A DNA stretch of 6,390 bases from Bordetella parapertussis. Lineage in GTDB: Bacteria > Pseudomonadota > Gammaproteobacteria > Burkholderiales > Burkholderiaceae_C. The stretch is taken from contig CAMDSU010000102.1 of assembly GCA_945907335.1 (NCBI GenBank), positions 1 to 6,390 of the forward strand, in the 5' to 3' direction. Within the stretch, counting starts at the first letter, position 1; the number at the start of each line of letters is the position of its first letter. This document shows positions 1 to 5,789 of this stretch, piece by piece. The notes under the pieces were generated by a model, which saw only the letters and a list, made by a program, of their open reading frames with translations, was not told where the DNA came from and made no database searches. Made by a program: the position numbers and the translations under genes.

Positions 1-848
1 ACCATGCCTTGAAGTTCTTGCGATTGAAGTAACTCATCGGCGTCGCCTGCCAAGATGGCCACCTTGCCTTTGGCGTTCAGCAGATCGGCTTGGTAGTCGG
101 CGTTGGCTGCAAAATTCATGTTCAAGTTGAAGTCGTATTCAGGCGTTAAGAACTTTTTGGCCTCTTCTGTCAGTGCAAAACGCACAACGGGTAAATCGTT
201 CCAGTGGCGAATGCCGACCGCGTTCAAGGCATTCAAAGCCACGATGCGAGGTATGCCTACCGACACCCAACCACCGCTATCAGGTCTGTGGTTTGGCGCG
301 GTATGTCCCAGATAGGGAGCCAGCAAAAGATAGCTGTCAAAAGCAGATTGCATCTCACTGGCGGCAAACCTGAGCACAAAGCCCCCACCCGAACTGAACC
401 CGATCAAGGTTGATGGGCTGGGCGGCTGCACAGCTTGAACAAAGCTCTGCAAGTCGGACTCCAACTGGCCGATGAAAGCAATGTGTCCCTTGGGTGCTGA
501 GGCACCATGGCCTCGAATATCAAGCGCATAGACATGCACACCAGCCGCAGCCAAAGCAGTGGCCATCCGGTGCATGCTCTCGCTGCTGCCCGATGAACCA
601 TGCACCAACACAGCGCTGCCTTTGATGTTGTCGCCTAGGGGCGCGTACGCCCTGTAAAACAGTTTCGCGCCATCTGCCCCTTGGTAATTTTTCAAAGGGG
701 GCATACTGGAAAAATCAACTGACTCGAAGGGGTCGTTGATGTTGGCTATGTGTGCCGGTGTTCCAGGACCGCCTAGCCAAAGTGCCAATGCAATCATGAG
801 AATGACAACAGCAAAGAATGCGGACGAGATAAATAATAAATGTTTCAT
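1..848 (-). CDS. Membrane-anchored alpha/beta hydrolase, C-terminus cut off by the window edge
   Basis: The frame is open from the ATG at 848 to the left edge, giving 282 codons with no stop. Residues 4-25 are a continuous hydrophobic stretch, suggesting an uncleaved membrane anchor or a signal peptide, with the catalytic domain then outside the cytoplasm. The fold signatures appear in order: an oxyanion-hole loop HGSSGSS (83-89), the strand and turn LDIRGHG (109-115), the nucleophile elbow GFSSG with Ser152, and AGDADE (267-272), where Asp271 is the probable acid. The catalytic His is expected beyond the window. The order resembles lysophospholipase or monoacylglycerol lipase-like serine hydrolases, but the substrate cannot be read from the sequence. 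No Shine-Dalgarno is evident before the start. It was chosen because it is the only ATG placing the hydrophobic segment at the N-terminus. The gene is divergent from the toxin-antitoxin pair. The hydrolase fold is secure; the exact role is unknown. Confidence 0.88.
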   Translation of the reverse strand, partial: MKHLLFISSAFFAVVILMIALALWLGGPGTPAHIANINDPFESVDFSSMPPLKNYQGADGAKLFYRAYAPLGDNIKGSAVLVHGSSGSSESMHRMATALAAAGVHVYALDIRGHGASAPKGHIAFIGQLESDLQSFVQAVQPPSPSTLIGFSSGGGFVLRFAASEMQSAFDSYLLLAPYLGHTAPNHRPDSGGWVSVGIPRIVALNALNAVGIRHWNDLPVVRFALTEEAKKFLTPEYDFNLNMNFAANADYQADLLNAKGKVAILAGDADELLQSQELQGM

Positions 849-864
849 AAAGCATTTTTTCGGT

Positions 865-899
865 TTAATATTAATAATATAGTATTTTTCCAAAACCAA
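865..899 (-). promoter_or_regulatory. Candidate promoter(s) of the alpha/beta hydrolase
   Basis: Read on the minus strand, TTGGAA (893-888) lies 17 bp from TATTAA (870-865). A second pair, TTGGTT (899-894) and TATTAA (876-871), also has 17-bp spacing. The strip is strongly AT-rich compared with the coding DNA around it and sits just upstream of the hydrolase start at 848. The -10 boxes match the sigma-70 consensus at only four of six positions, so this is a motif-level guess. Confidence 0.35.
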
Positions 900-906
900 G
901 CTTGGC

Positions 907-936
907 TTGATAATGTGTAGTGAGTTAACATACTTT
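907..936 (+). promoter_or_regulatory. Candidate promoter of the toxin-antitoxin operon
   Basis: TTGATA (907-912, five of six matches to a -35 box) is followed after 18 bp by TACTTT (931-936, three of six matches to a -10 box). An alternative is GATAAT at 909-914 used as the -10 box, which has a better -10 but no good -35. In the first reading the -10 box lies inside the inverted repeat at 931-949, which would suit autorepression. Neither reading is strong. Confidence 0.27.
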
Positions 937-949
937 GCACTACAAAGTA
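931..949 (+). promoter_or_regulatory. 7-bp inverted repeat, possible operator for the ribbon-helix-helix antitoxin
   Basis: TACTTTG (931-937) and CAAAGTA (943-949) are perfect inverted copies separated by CACTA. The repeat lies 22 bp before the antitoxin ATG. Ribbon-helix-helix antitoxins are known to bind short inverted repeats next to their own promoters and repress the operon, with the toxin acting as co-repressor. Position and symmetry fit that role, but binding is inferred. A 7-bp repeat in AT-rich DNA could also arise by chance. Confidence 0.45.
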
Positions 950-970
950 ACCGATCAGACCCCAAACACC

Positions 971-1258
971 ATGACTTCAACCACTGTACCGATGTCTATC
1001 CGTCTGGATATGACGGCGCGGGAAAAACTCAAAGCCATCGCCTTACGCCAAAAGCGCAGCCCTCATGCGCTTGCCACCGAGGCGATTCTTCTGTTAATCG
1101 AACAACAAGAACGCGAACACGCATGGCATCAAAGCTGTGATGCAGCTATCAAACATTTTGACGAAACCGGTTTGCACGCCACCCAGGATGAAGTCATGGC
1201 CTGGTTAGATTCATGGGGATCGGATAAAGAACTACCCCCGCCGGTATGCCATCCGTAA
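971..1258 (+). CDS. Ribbon-helix-helix antitoxin of a type II toxin-antitoxin pair
   Basis: This 95-residue protein begins TTVPMSIRLD, a short beta strand, followed by two helices spanning about 15-45 (TAREKLKAIA, then SPHALATEAI and LLIEQQER). That is the CopG/Arc-type ribbon-helix-helix fold, which dimerises to bind DNA. The acidic C-terminal part (about 55-92, with DEVMAWLDSWG and PPPVCH) is of the kind that wraps around a ParE/RelE toxin. ATG 971 was preferred to the upstream in-frame TTG at 935, because the TTG lies inside the inverted repeat and adds twelve residues that are not part of the fold. The SD sequence is poor. The end of the gene overlaps the toxin start by 13 bases, which implies translational coupling. 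It probably represses its own operon through the repeat at 931-949. The family is well supported; the exact subfamily is not. Confidence 0.85.
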   Translation: MTSTTVPMSIRLDMTAREKLKAIALRQKRSPHALATEAILLLIEQQEREHAWHQSCDAAIKHFDETGLHATQDEVMAWLDSWGSDKELPPPVCHP

Positions 1259-1539
1259 AGTACTCTGCACAAGCCATCGCAGACCTGCAACGGCTTCATG
1301 ACTTTCTGGCCACACAAGACAAAGATGTCGCTAAGCGAGCGATTGCTGTCATTCGTGATGCGCTCACAAAAATTGCCGTCATGCCGGAACGATTCCGCCC
1401 TGTAGAAGGCAGGATTTACTTGCGTGAAGCCATCATTGATTTTGGCAGCAGCGGCTACATAGCCAGATTCAGGCACCTTCCCGGCGACGATATCTTGATT
1501 GCCCGAATCAAACACCAAAAAGAAGATGACTTCAGTTAG
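1246..1539 (+). CDS. ParE/RelE-superfamily toxin
   Basis: This 97-residue protein has the compact ParE/RelE layout: an N-terminal strand VKYSAQAIADL, two amphipathic helices (about 8-23 and 27-46), and then a beta sheet carrying PERFRPVEGRIYLREAIIDF (47-66), YIARFRH (71-77) and DILIARIKHQKE (82-93). The basic residues Arg49, Arg51, Arg56, Arg60 and Arg74 and the terminal His-Gln-Lys-Glu are typical of the family branch that ends its last strand in HQ[KR]E. ParE members poison DNA gyrase and RelE members cleave mRNA on the ribosome. The lack of a clear RelE catalytic triad and the partner type favour ParE-like, but the target is inferred. It starts inside the last codons of the antitoxin in another frame, and the length is normal for an intact toxin. 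Confidence 0.86.
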   Translation: MPSVKYSAQAIADLQRLHDFLATQDKDVAKRAIAVIRDALTKIAVMPERFRPVEGRIYLREAIIDFGSSGYIARFRHLPGDDILIARIKHQKEDDFS

Positions 1540-1557
1540 CCCTTTTTCTCAACCACA

Positions 1558-1575
1558 AGGTATGCGTCAGGTATG
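1558..1575 (+). repeat. Short direct repeat upstream of thyA
   Basis: AGGTATG occurs at 1558-1564 and again at 1569-1575, an 11-bp period (about one helical turn) within the 89-base gap between the toxin and thyA. The surrounding bases are also similar (AGGTATGCGTC, then AGGTATGGGGTC). It could be a paired regulator site or a chance duplication; nothing else supports a function. Confidence 0.25.
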
Positions 1576-1591
1576 GGGTCCTCCTTTCTGC

Positions 1592-1620
1592 CTGTCACTC
1601 GTACAAAACTCCGCTTTAAA
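1592..1620 (+). promoter_or_regulatory. thyA: Candidate thyA promoter
   Basis: CTGTCA (1592-1597) and TTTAAA (1615-1620) are separated by 17 bp, each matching the sigma-70 consensus at four of six positions. Transcription would start around 1627, almost at the thyA ATG (1629), and no Shine-Dalgarno is visible before that ATG. If both points hold, thyA would have a very short leader or none. Read-through from the toxin-antitoxin operon is an alternative source of transcript. Confidence 0.28.
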
Positions 1621-1628
1621 CTCTGTGC

Positions 1629-2462
1629 ATGACTTCCGCCACCATCCCCACCCCCTACGAAGATTTCATGCGCCATGTGTACACGCATGGGGTCGAAAAA
1701 GCCGACCGCACCGGCACCGGCACACTCAGCGTGTTCGGCCACCAAATGCGTTTCGATTTACGCCAAGGTTTTCCGCTGGTCACCACGAAAAAGGTGCACC
1801 TCAAATCCATCATCATTGAATTGCTGTGGTTCCTCACCGGATCCAGCAACAACAACTGGTTGAAAGAACGTGGTGTCAGCATTTGGGACGAATGGGCCCG
1901 CGCTGACGGTGACTTGGGTCCGGTCTACGGCGTGCAATGGCGCAGCTGGCCCACGCCTGACGGTCAACACATAGACCAGATCAGCGATGTGATTCACGCC
2001 TTGAAAACCAACCCAGATTCGCGCCGCATCATCGTCAGTGCTTGGAACGTGGCTGAGTTGTCCAAGATGGCGCTCATGCCCTGCCATGCGTTTTTTCAGT
2101 TTTATGTCGCGCCGCCTACTGTTGCAGGTGGCAAAGGCCAACTCAGTTGCCAGCTTTATCAGCGCAGCGCAGACATCTTTTTGGGCGTTCCTTTCAACAT
2201 CGCCAGTTACGCATTGCTCACTCACATGGTGGCGCAGCAATGCGACTTGGAGGTCGGCGACTTCATCTGGACAGGCGGCGATTGCCACATCTACAGCAAT
2301 CACCATGAGCAAGTGGAAATGCAGTTGTCCCGCGCACCGTTTACCGCGCCGAGCTTGCATATCAAGCGCAAACCTGAATCCATCTTCGACTACCAGTTTG
2401 AAGACTTTGAGTTTCGTGACTACCAATGTCACCCGGCAATCAAAGCGCCGGTAGCCGTTTGA
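1629..2462 (+). CDS. thyA: Thymidylate synthase
   Basis: This 277-residue cytoplasmic enzyme makes dTMP from dUMP using 5,10-methylene-tetrahydrofolate and releases dihydrofolate. The full set of ThyA residues is visible: Arg27 in DRTGTGT; Arg132-Arg133 in [10 protein letters not shown], which bind phosphate from the partner subunit; nucleophile Cys152 in [11 protein letters not shown]; Arg179, Ser180 and Asp182 in QRSADIFLG; Asn190 in PFNIASY; and His220 and Tyr222 in CHIYSNH. The C-terminus IKAPVAV has the usual closing tail. Compared with the 264-residue E. coli enzyme it has a six-residue N-terminal extension and about seven extra residues just after the catalytic strand (around 161-170, [10 protein letters not shown]). 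The start at 1629 is needed to keep the conserved YEDFMRHV segment; no SD precedes it. It is followed without a gap by the permease and then folA, whose product recycles the dihydrofolate made here. Confidence 0.97.
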   Translation: MTSATIPTPYEDFMRHVYTHGVEKADRTGTGTLSVFGHQMRFDLRQGFPLVTTKKVHLKSIIIELLWFLTGSSNNNWLKERGVSIWDEWARADGDLGPVYGVQWRSWPTPDGQHIDQISDVIHALKTNPDSRRIIVSAWNVAELSKMALMPCHAFFQFYVAPPTVAGGKGQLSCQLYQRSADIFLGVPFNIASYALLTHMVAQQCDLEVGDFIWTGGDCHIYSNHHEQVEMQLSRAPFTAPSLHIKRKPESIFDYQFEDFEFRDYQCHPAIKAPVAV

Positions 2463-3367
2463 AAACACCGCACATCTCACGCGCGCAATTGATCGCACTG
2501 GTGGGCCTGACGCTGATGTGGGGCATCAATTGGCCCATGATGAAAATCGCCGTGAGCGAATTGCCGCCTTTGTATGTGCGCGGTATCACCATGGGCTTGG
2601 CTGCTCTGTGGTTGATGCTTTATTTTCGAACCCGTGGTTTGCGTTTGTGGCCAGCCACTGCGCGTGAATGGCGCGACATTGTGCTGTTGGGCATACCCAA
2701 TATTTTTTTGTGGCACACGCTCTCCATTTTGGGCGTACTGGCCTTGCCCTCAGGCCGCGCATCTATTTTGGGCTTTATGTTTCCGGTGTGGACCGTGGTG
2801 TTTGGCGTGTTGTTCATGGGACAACAACTGAACAAACGCATCGTCATTGCTGTGGTTGCGGCTTTGCTGGGTATTGGGCTGTTGATTTCGCATGAACTGA
2901 CTGCCCTTCAAGGCCAACCCATGGGGATTGTGTGGATGGAATTGGGCGCCATCAGTTGGGCCATTGGCACGCTGTGGATGCGACGCATCAGCTTTACCAT
3001 GCCGGTGCAGTCACTCACCGTCTGGATGATGTTGCTCAGCAGTCCGGTGATTTTGCTGTTGGCCTCGGCCACTGAAACTTGGCCGACATGGCAAATTTCA
3101 CCCTTGGCATGGAGCAGTTTGGTCTATGCCGTCTTCGTCAACTATGGGTTTGCACAAATCATTTGGTTTGGCATGGCGCGTGACCTGCCGCCTGCGACCA
3201 GTGCCATGAGCATCATGGCGGTGCCGGTCACAGGCACTTTGTTCGCCACGTTCATGGTCGGTGAATGGCCGCATTGGCAAGACTACATCGCGATGGTGTG
3301 TGTGGTCGCAGCTATTGCTGCGGTGCTGCTGCCTTCGCGCACCAAGCCTGTGATGAATGCGGAATAA
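2459..3367 (+). CDS. EamA/DMT-family inner-membrane permease
   Basis: This is a strongly hydrophobic protein of 302 residues with about ten predicted membrane helices, roughly at 11-29, 40-56, 72-95, 100-119, 128-144, 155-172, 180-200, 210-230, 240-262 and 268-288. It is built as two tandem EamA repeats. Family marks include [10 protein letters not shown] (20-29), [17 protein letters not shown] (95-111) and, in the second half, [20 protein letters not shown]. Members move small metabolites such as amino acids, nucleosides or drugs across the inner membrane; the substrate here cannot be read. The start is uncertain. TTG 2459 makes a TTGA junction with the thyA stop (2460-2462) and gives an N-terminus [14 protein letters not shown] 2426, 33 bases upstream inside thyA, would add eleven residues ([11 protein letters not shown]) and has no better SD. 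Either way the gene is translationally close-coupled to thyA, and folA follows after 38 bases. Confidence 0.87.
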   Translation: MKTPHISRAQLIALVGLTLMWGINWPMMKIAVSELPPLYVRGITMGLAALWLMLYFRTRGLRLWPATAREWRDIVLLGIPNIFLWHTLSILGVLALPSGRASILGFMFPVWTVVFGVLFMGQQLNKRIVIAVVAALLGIGLLISHELTALQGQPMGIVWMELGAISWAIGTLWMRRISFTMPVQSLTVWMMLLSSPVILLLASATETWPTWQISPLAWSSLVYAVFVNYGFAQIIWFGMARDLPPATSAMSIMAVPVTGTLFATFMVGEWPHWQDYIAMVCVVAAIAAVLLPSRTKPVMNAE

Positions 3368-3381
3368 GCTTTGCTCAACCA

Positions 3382-3387
3382 TACAAT
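3382..3387 (+). promoter_or_regulatory. folA: Possible -10 box of an internal folA promoter
   Basis: TACAAT matches the -10 consensus at five of six positions and lies 18 bases before the folA ATG, in the 38-base gap after the permease. No acceptable -35 box is found at 16-18 bp spacing, so this may be only a chance match. If active, it would allow folA to be expressed separately from thyA, with a leader of only about 10-12 bases. Confidence 0.2.
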
Positions 3388-3405
3388 TTTGAATTTCTTC
3401 CCCGT

Positions 3406-3894
3406 ATGCCACTTCACCTGATTTACGCGCGTTCTCGCAACAACGTCATTGGCGTGAATGGCGATTTGCCCTGGCACTTGCCTGAGGACTTGGCGCATTT
3501 CAAACGCACCACGCTGGGTCAACCGGTCATCATGGGGCGCATCACCTGGCAATCTATTCCAGAAAAATTCAGACCACTCCCAGGCAGAACCAATGTGGTG
3601 GTGTCACGTCAATCTGGTTTTTCTGCGCCCGGCGCGCAAGTGGTGAATTCATTGCAAGCCGCAATGGATTTATTCACTGCCGATGATGTCGTATGGTTGA
3701 TCGGCGGCGCGCAGTTGTATGCGCAAGCCATGCCTTTGGCGCAGCAATTAGTGATCACTGAGATCAATGCGGATTACGGGGGTGATGCCTTTGCGCCTTC
3801 CATCAATGCTGCTGAATGGAAAGAAACTCAGCGCACGACGCACACCTCAGCGCAAGGGCTGGGCTATAGCCTCGTGATCCTAAACAGAATTTAA
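3406..3894 (+). CDS. folA: Dihydrofolate reductase
   Basis: This 162-residue cytoplasmic enzyme reduces dihydrofolate to tetrahydrofolate with NADPH and is the target of trimethoprim. Chromosomal DHFR features are in order: IGVNGDLPWHLPEDLAHFK (15-33), with Asp28 as the substrate-binding acid and Leu21 at the Met20-loop position of E. coli; VIMGRITW (41-48), where Arg45 and Thr47 contact NADPH; RPLPGRTNVVVSR; and WLIGGAQLY with the Gly-Gly cofactor turn. Residue 46 is Ile where the family usually has Lys, Arg or His. A four-residue PEKF insertion before RPLPGR relative to E. coli is common in related enzymes. The start at 3406 gives the normal N-terminus; longer in-frame reading back to 3265 lies inside the permease and is not part of the fold. 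The stop codon is the first three bases of the palindrome at 3892-3928. The gene completes a thyA-permease-folA cluster. Confidence 0.96.
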   Translation: MPLHLIYARSRNNVIGVNGDLPWHLPEDLAHFKRTTLGQPVIMGRITWQSIPEKFRPLPGRTNVVVSRQSGFSAPGAQVVNSLQAAMDLFTADDVVWLIGGAQLYAQAMPLAQQLVITEINADYGGDAFAPSINAAEWKETQRTTHTSAQGLGYSLVILNRI

Positions 3895-3928
3895 TTGGTA
3901 ATTGGGGTCAGGTTCCAATTACCAATTA
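3892..3928. repeat. Perfect 14-bp inverted repeat between convergent folA and bioD; REP-like
   Basis: TAATTGGTAATTGG (3892-3905) is mirrored exactly by CCAATTACCAATTA (3915-3928) around a nine-base loop GGTCAGGTT. The left arm holds the folA stop TAA (3892-3894). The right arm holds the bioD stop (3919-3921, TAA on the minus strand) and its last two sense codons. Neither side has a T-tract, so it is not a standard intrinsic terminator, although the hairpin could still insulate two converging transcripts. The arm-loop junction reads ATTGGGGTCAG, which resembles the GGGGTCAG core of REP-like palindromes mobilised by RAYT transposases (recalled, not searched). The repeat structure is certain; its classification is tentative. 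Confidence 0.75.
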
Positions 3929-4599
3929 GCCACTGCCGTTGATGCATCAGCCACTTCCAATCTTGGAATACAAGCTAACAAGGGCGCGTTGATTCTTTGC
4001 GCGATGGCATCGATATTTTCCTGCGGATAAAGCATGTGCGGGTCCACGGTATTGGCAACCCACCCCATCAATGAAAGACCTCGAGCCGCAATCGCTTCTG
4101 CCGTCAACAAAGCCTGGCTGATGCAACCCAATCGCATGCCAACGACCAACACCACCGGCAGTCCCAAGTCTTTGGCCATGTCAGCCGTGTCATAGCTGTC
4201 GTTCAAAGGCACGCGAAAGCCGCCAACGCCTTCAACCACCACCGCATCCGCTTGCGCCCTCACCTGCTGGTAGCAATTCAACAAGTGCTGGCGATCAATG
4301 ACCTTGCCTTCCGACGCAGCAGCAATGTGCGGCGCAGCAGGTGTTTGGAACAAATACGGCGTGGTAATTTCTTGAGGTAATTTCACAGACACACAAGCAG
4401 CCAAGGCGTCTACGTCATCATTGCACCAGCGGTCATCGCGCCATTCGGCACCTGCCGCGACCGGCTTCATCGCCGCCACACGCCAGCCGCGTGCAGCCTG
4501 CATATGCACCAAGGCAGAAGCCACCAAAGTCTTGCCAATTTCTGTATCGGTGCCGGTGACAAAACACGAAAACGCTTGTGTTGGGAATGATTGATTCAT
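3919..4599 (-). CDS. bioD: Dethiobiotin synthetase
   Basis: This 226-residue cytoplasmic enzyme closes the ureido ring of dethiobiotin from 7,8-diaminononanoate, CO2 and ATP. Visible features are the P-loop GTDTEIGKT (16-24, with Lys23 and Thr24), MKPVAAG (44-50) with Lys45, NDDVDAL, the acidic patch [13 protein letters not shown], the segment [22 protein letters not shown], and WVANTVDP near the nucleotide-base pocket. Ala49 stands where E. coli has Ser41, a change seen in other proteobacterial BioD proteins. The ATG overlaps the bioF stop as ATGA (4599-4596), so translation is coupled; the SD is weak (GAAAG). The last two sense codons (Asn-Trp) and the stop lie within the inverted repeat at 3892-3928. 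The gene is convergent with folA. Confidence 0.96.
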   Translation of the reverse strand: MNQSFPTQAFSCFVTGTDTEIGKTLVASALVHMQAARGWRVAAMKPVAAGAEWRDDRWCNDDVDALAACVSVKLPQEITTPYLFQTPAAPHIAAASEGKVIDRQHLLNCYQQVRAQADAVVVEGVGGFRVPLNDSYDTADMAKDLGLPVVLVVGMRLGCISQALLTAEAIAARGLSLMGWVANTVDPHMLYPQENIDAIAQRINAPLLACIPRLEVADASTAVANW

Positions 4600-5789
4600 G
4601 AAAAGCTTTCAACGGACAAAGCCCGCACCAGTCGGTCAACATCTTCAGTTGTGTGCGCTGCCGACAAAGTGATGCGCAGCCTCGCGGTATTCACCGGCAC
4701 AGTAGGCGCGCGTATCGCGCTGATCCAAATGCCTTGCGCTTTCAAGTCATCTGAAGCTTGCAACACAGCTTGGTTATCACCAATGACCAACGGTTGAATC
4801 GCCGTGGTTGAAGCCATGCGCGTCCAGCCCGCAGGTACGGGCGCAGTGGAGAGTTGTTGTATCAAGTTCTGCAAGTGCGCTCTGCGTCTGCGCCCTTCAT
4901 CACCGCCAATAAGGCGCAAACTGGTCAACAGCGCATGGGCCAGCGCCGGTGCTGCAGCCGTGGTGTAAATGTAAGAACGCGAACGCTGCACCATCCATTC
5001 AATGAAATGTTCATGCGCGACCACAAACGCGCCCGACACACCCGCCGCCTTGCCCAGCGTACCCATGTAGATCAACTGCTCTGAACGTACATTGGCATGC
5101 TGCAACACACCTGCGCCAGTTTCACCCAATACGCCAAAGCCATGCGCGTCATCCACCAACAACCAAGCACCGTGTTGCTCGCACAAAGCAATCATCGCTT
5201 TCAAGGGCGCGATGTCACCGTCCATGCTGAACACACCATCGGTCACCACCACCTTGGTAACGCTCTGACAAGAAGACAGTCGCAACGACAAATCAGCCAC
5301 ATCCGTATGGCGGTACACCTGACACGGCGAGCGCGTTAAACGAATGCCGTCAATCAACGATGCATGGTTAAGTGCATCTGAGAAAAAAGTGATGTCACCT
5401 TTGGCCGTGTCTGCCAGTGCCGTCATCACACCCAGGTTCGCCATGTAGCCGGTGCTGAAATACAAAGCCCGCACACTCGGTACAAACGGTGACAACATGT
5501 CTGCCAGCAATTCCTCCAAGCGCGCATGCGCTTGCGAATGCCCGCTGATCAAATGCGATGCGCCACTGCCTGCGCCATAAAGCGATGCGCCTTCTCTCAA
5601 GGCTTCGACCACCAAAGGATGCGCGGCCAGACCTAAATAATCGTTGCTGTTGAACGCCAACATCGGCTGACCATCAACCACCAGGTGCGGTTGACAAACA
5701 GACGCCACGCTGTGTCTGACACGACGCAAGCCTTGCGTATCAATCGCGTTCAAATGCAATTTCAAGCTATCCAAATGCGTGAAACTCAT
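4596..5789 (-). CDS. bioF: 8-amino-7-oxononanoate synthase
   Basis: This 397-residue PLP enzyme condenses pimeloyl-ACP or pimeloyl-CoA with L-alanine, releasing CO2, to give 8-amino-7-oxononanoate. Alpha-oxoamine synthase marks are in order: [12 protein letters not shown] (48-58), the glycine-rich [13 protein letters not shown] (72-84), NHASLIDG with His142 stacking on the cofactor, [13 protein letters not shown] (184-196), [10 protein letters not shown] with Asp213 or Asp214 and His216, and [13 protein letters not shown], where Lys247 forms the Schiff base. The substrate-site arginine region [11 protein letters not shown] (370-380) is present. The length is slightly above the E. coli 384. 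The start is supported by a good GAGGTG (5803-5798) eight bases before the ATG, and by the ATGA overlap with the bioA stop (5789-5786). It is the middle gene of a bioA-bioF-bioD operon. Confidence 0.97.
   Translation of the reverse strand: MSFTHLDSLKLHLNAIDTQGLRRVRHSVASVCQPHLVVDGQPMLAFNSNDYLGLAAHPLVVEALREGASLYGAGSGASHLISGHSQAHARLEELLADMLSPFVPSVRALYFSTGYMANLGVMTALADTAKGDITFFSDALNHASLIDGIRLTRSPCQVYRHTDVADLSLRLSSCQSVTKVVVTDGVFSMDGDIAPLKAMIALCEQHGAWLLVDDAHGFGVLGETGAGVLQHANVRSEQLIYMGTLGKAAGVSGAFVVAHEHFIEWMVQRSRSYIYTTAAAPALAHALLTSLRLIGGDEGRRRRAHLQNLIQQLSTAPVPAGWTRMASTTAIQPLVIGDNQAVLQASDDLKAQGIWISAIRAPTVPVNTARLRITLSAAHTTEDVDRLVRALSVESFS

Noticed and set aside
1..848. The alpha/beta hydrolase as BioH, the missing pimeloyl-ACP esterase of the biotin pathway
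   Set aside because: It has an N-terminal membrane segment, which BioH lacks, and it is far from and unlinked to the bio operon. Hydrolase fold alone does not identify BioH.
935..970. TTG 935 as the antitoxin start
   Set aside because: It lies inside the inverted repeat, has no ribosome binding site, and adds residues not belonging to the ribbon-helix-helix fold.
1129..1518. A 129-codon minus-strand open frame opposite the toxin-antitoxin pair
   Set aside because: Both plus-strand genes have clear family signatures and a typical overlap; the antisense product has none.
1518..1548. A terminator after the toxin gene, from CTTTTT at 1542-1547
   Set aside because: The only stems available are a four-base GAAG/CTTC and an A/T-only AAAAAG/CTTTTT pairing, too weak to call.
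1758..2498. A 246-codon open frame on the minus strand opposite thyA
   Set aside because: It lies antisense to an unmistakable, complete thyA, its translation shows no recognisable domain, and long antisense frames are common opposite codon-biased genes.
3892..3928. The folA/bioD palindrome as a standard bidirectional rho-independent terminator
   Set aside because: No T-tract follows either arm and the stem is AT-rich, so the ordinary criteria are not met, though some role in 3' end formation remains possible.
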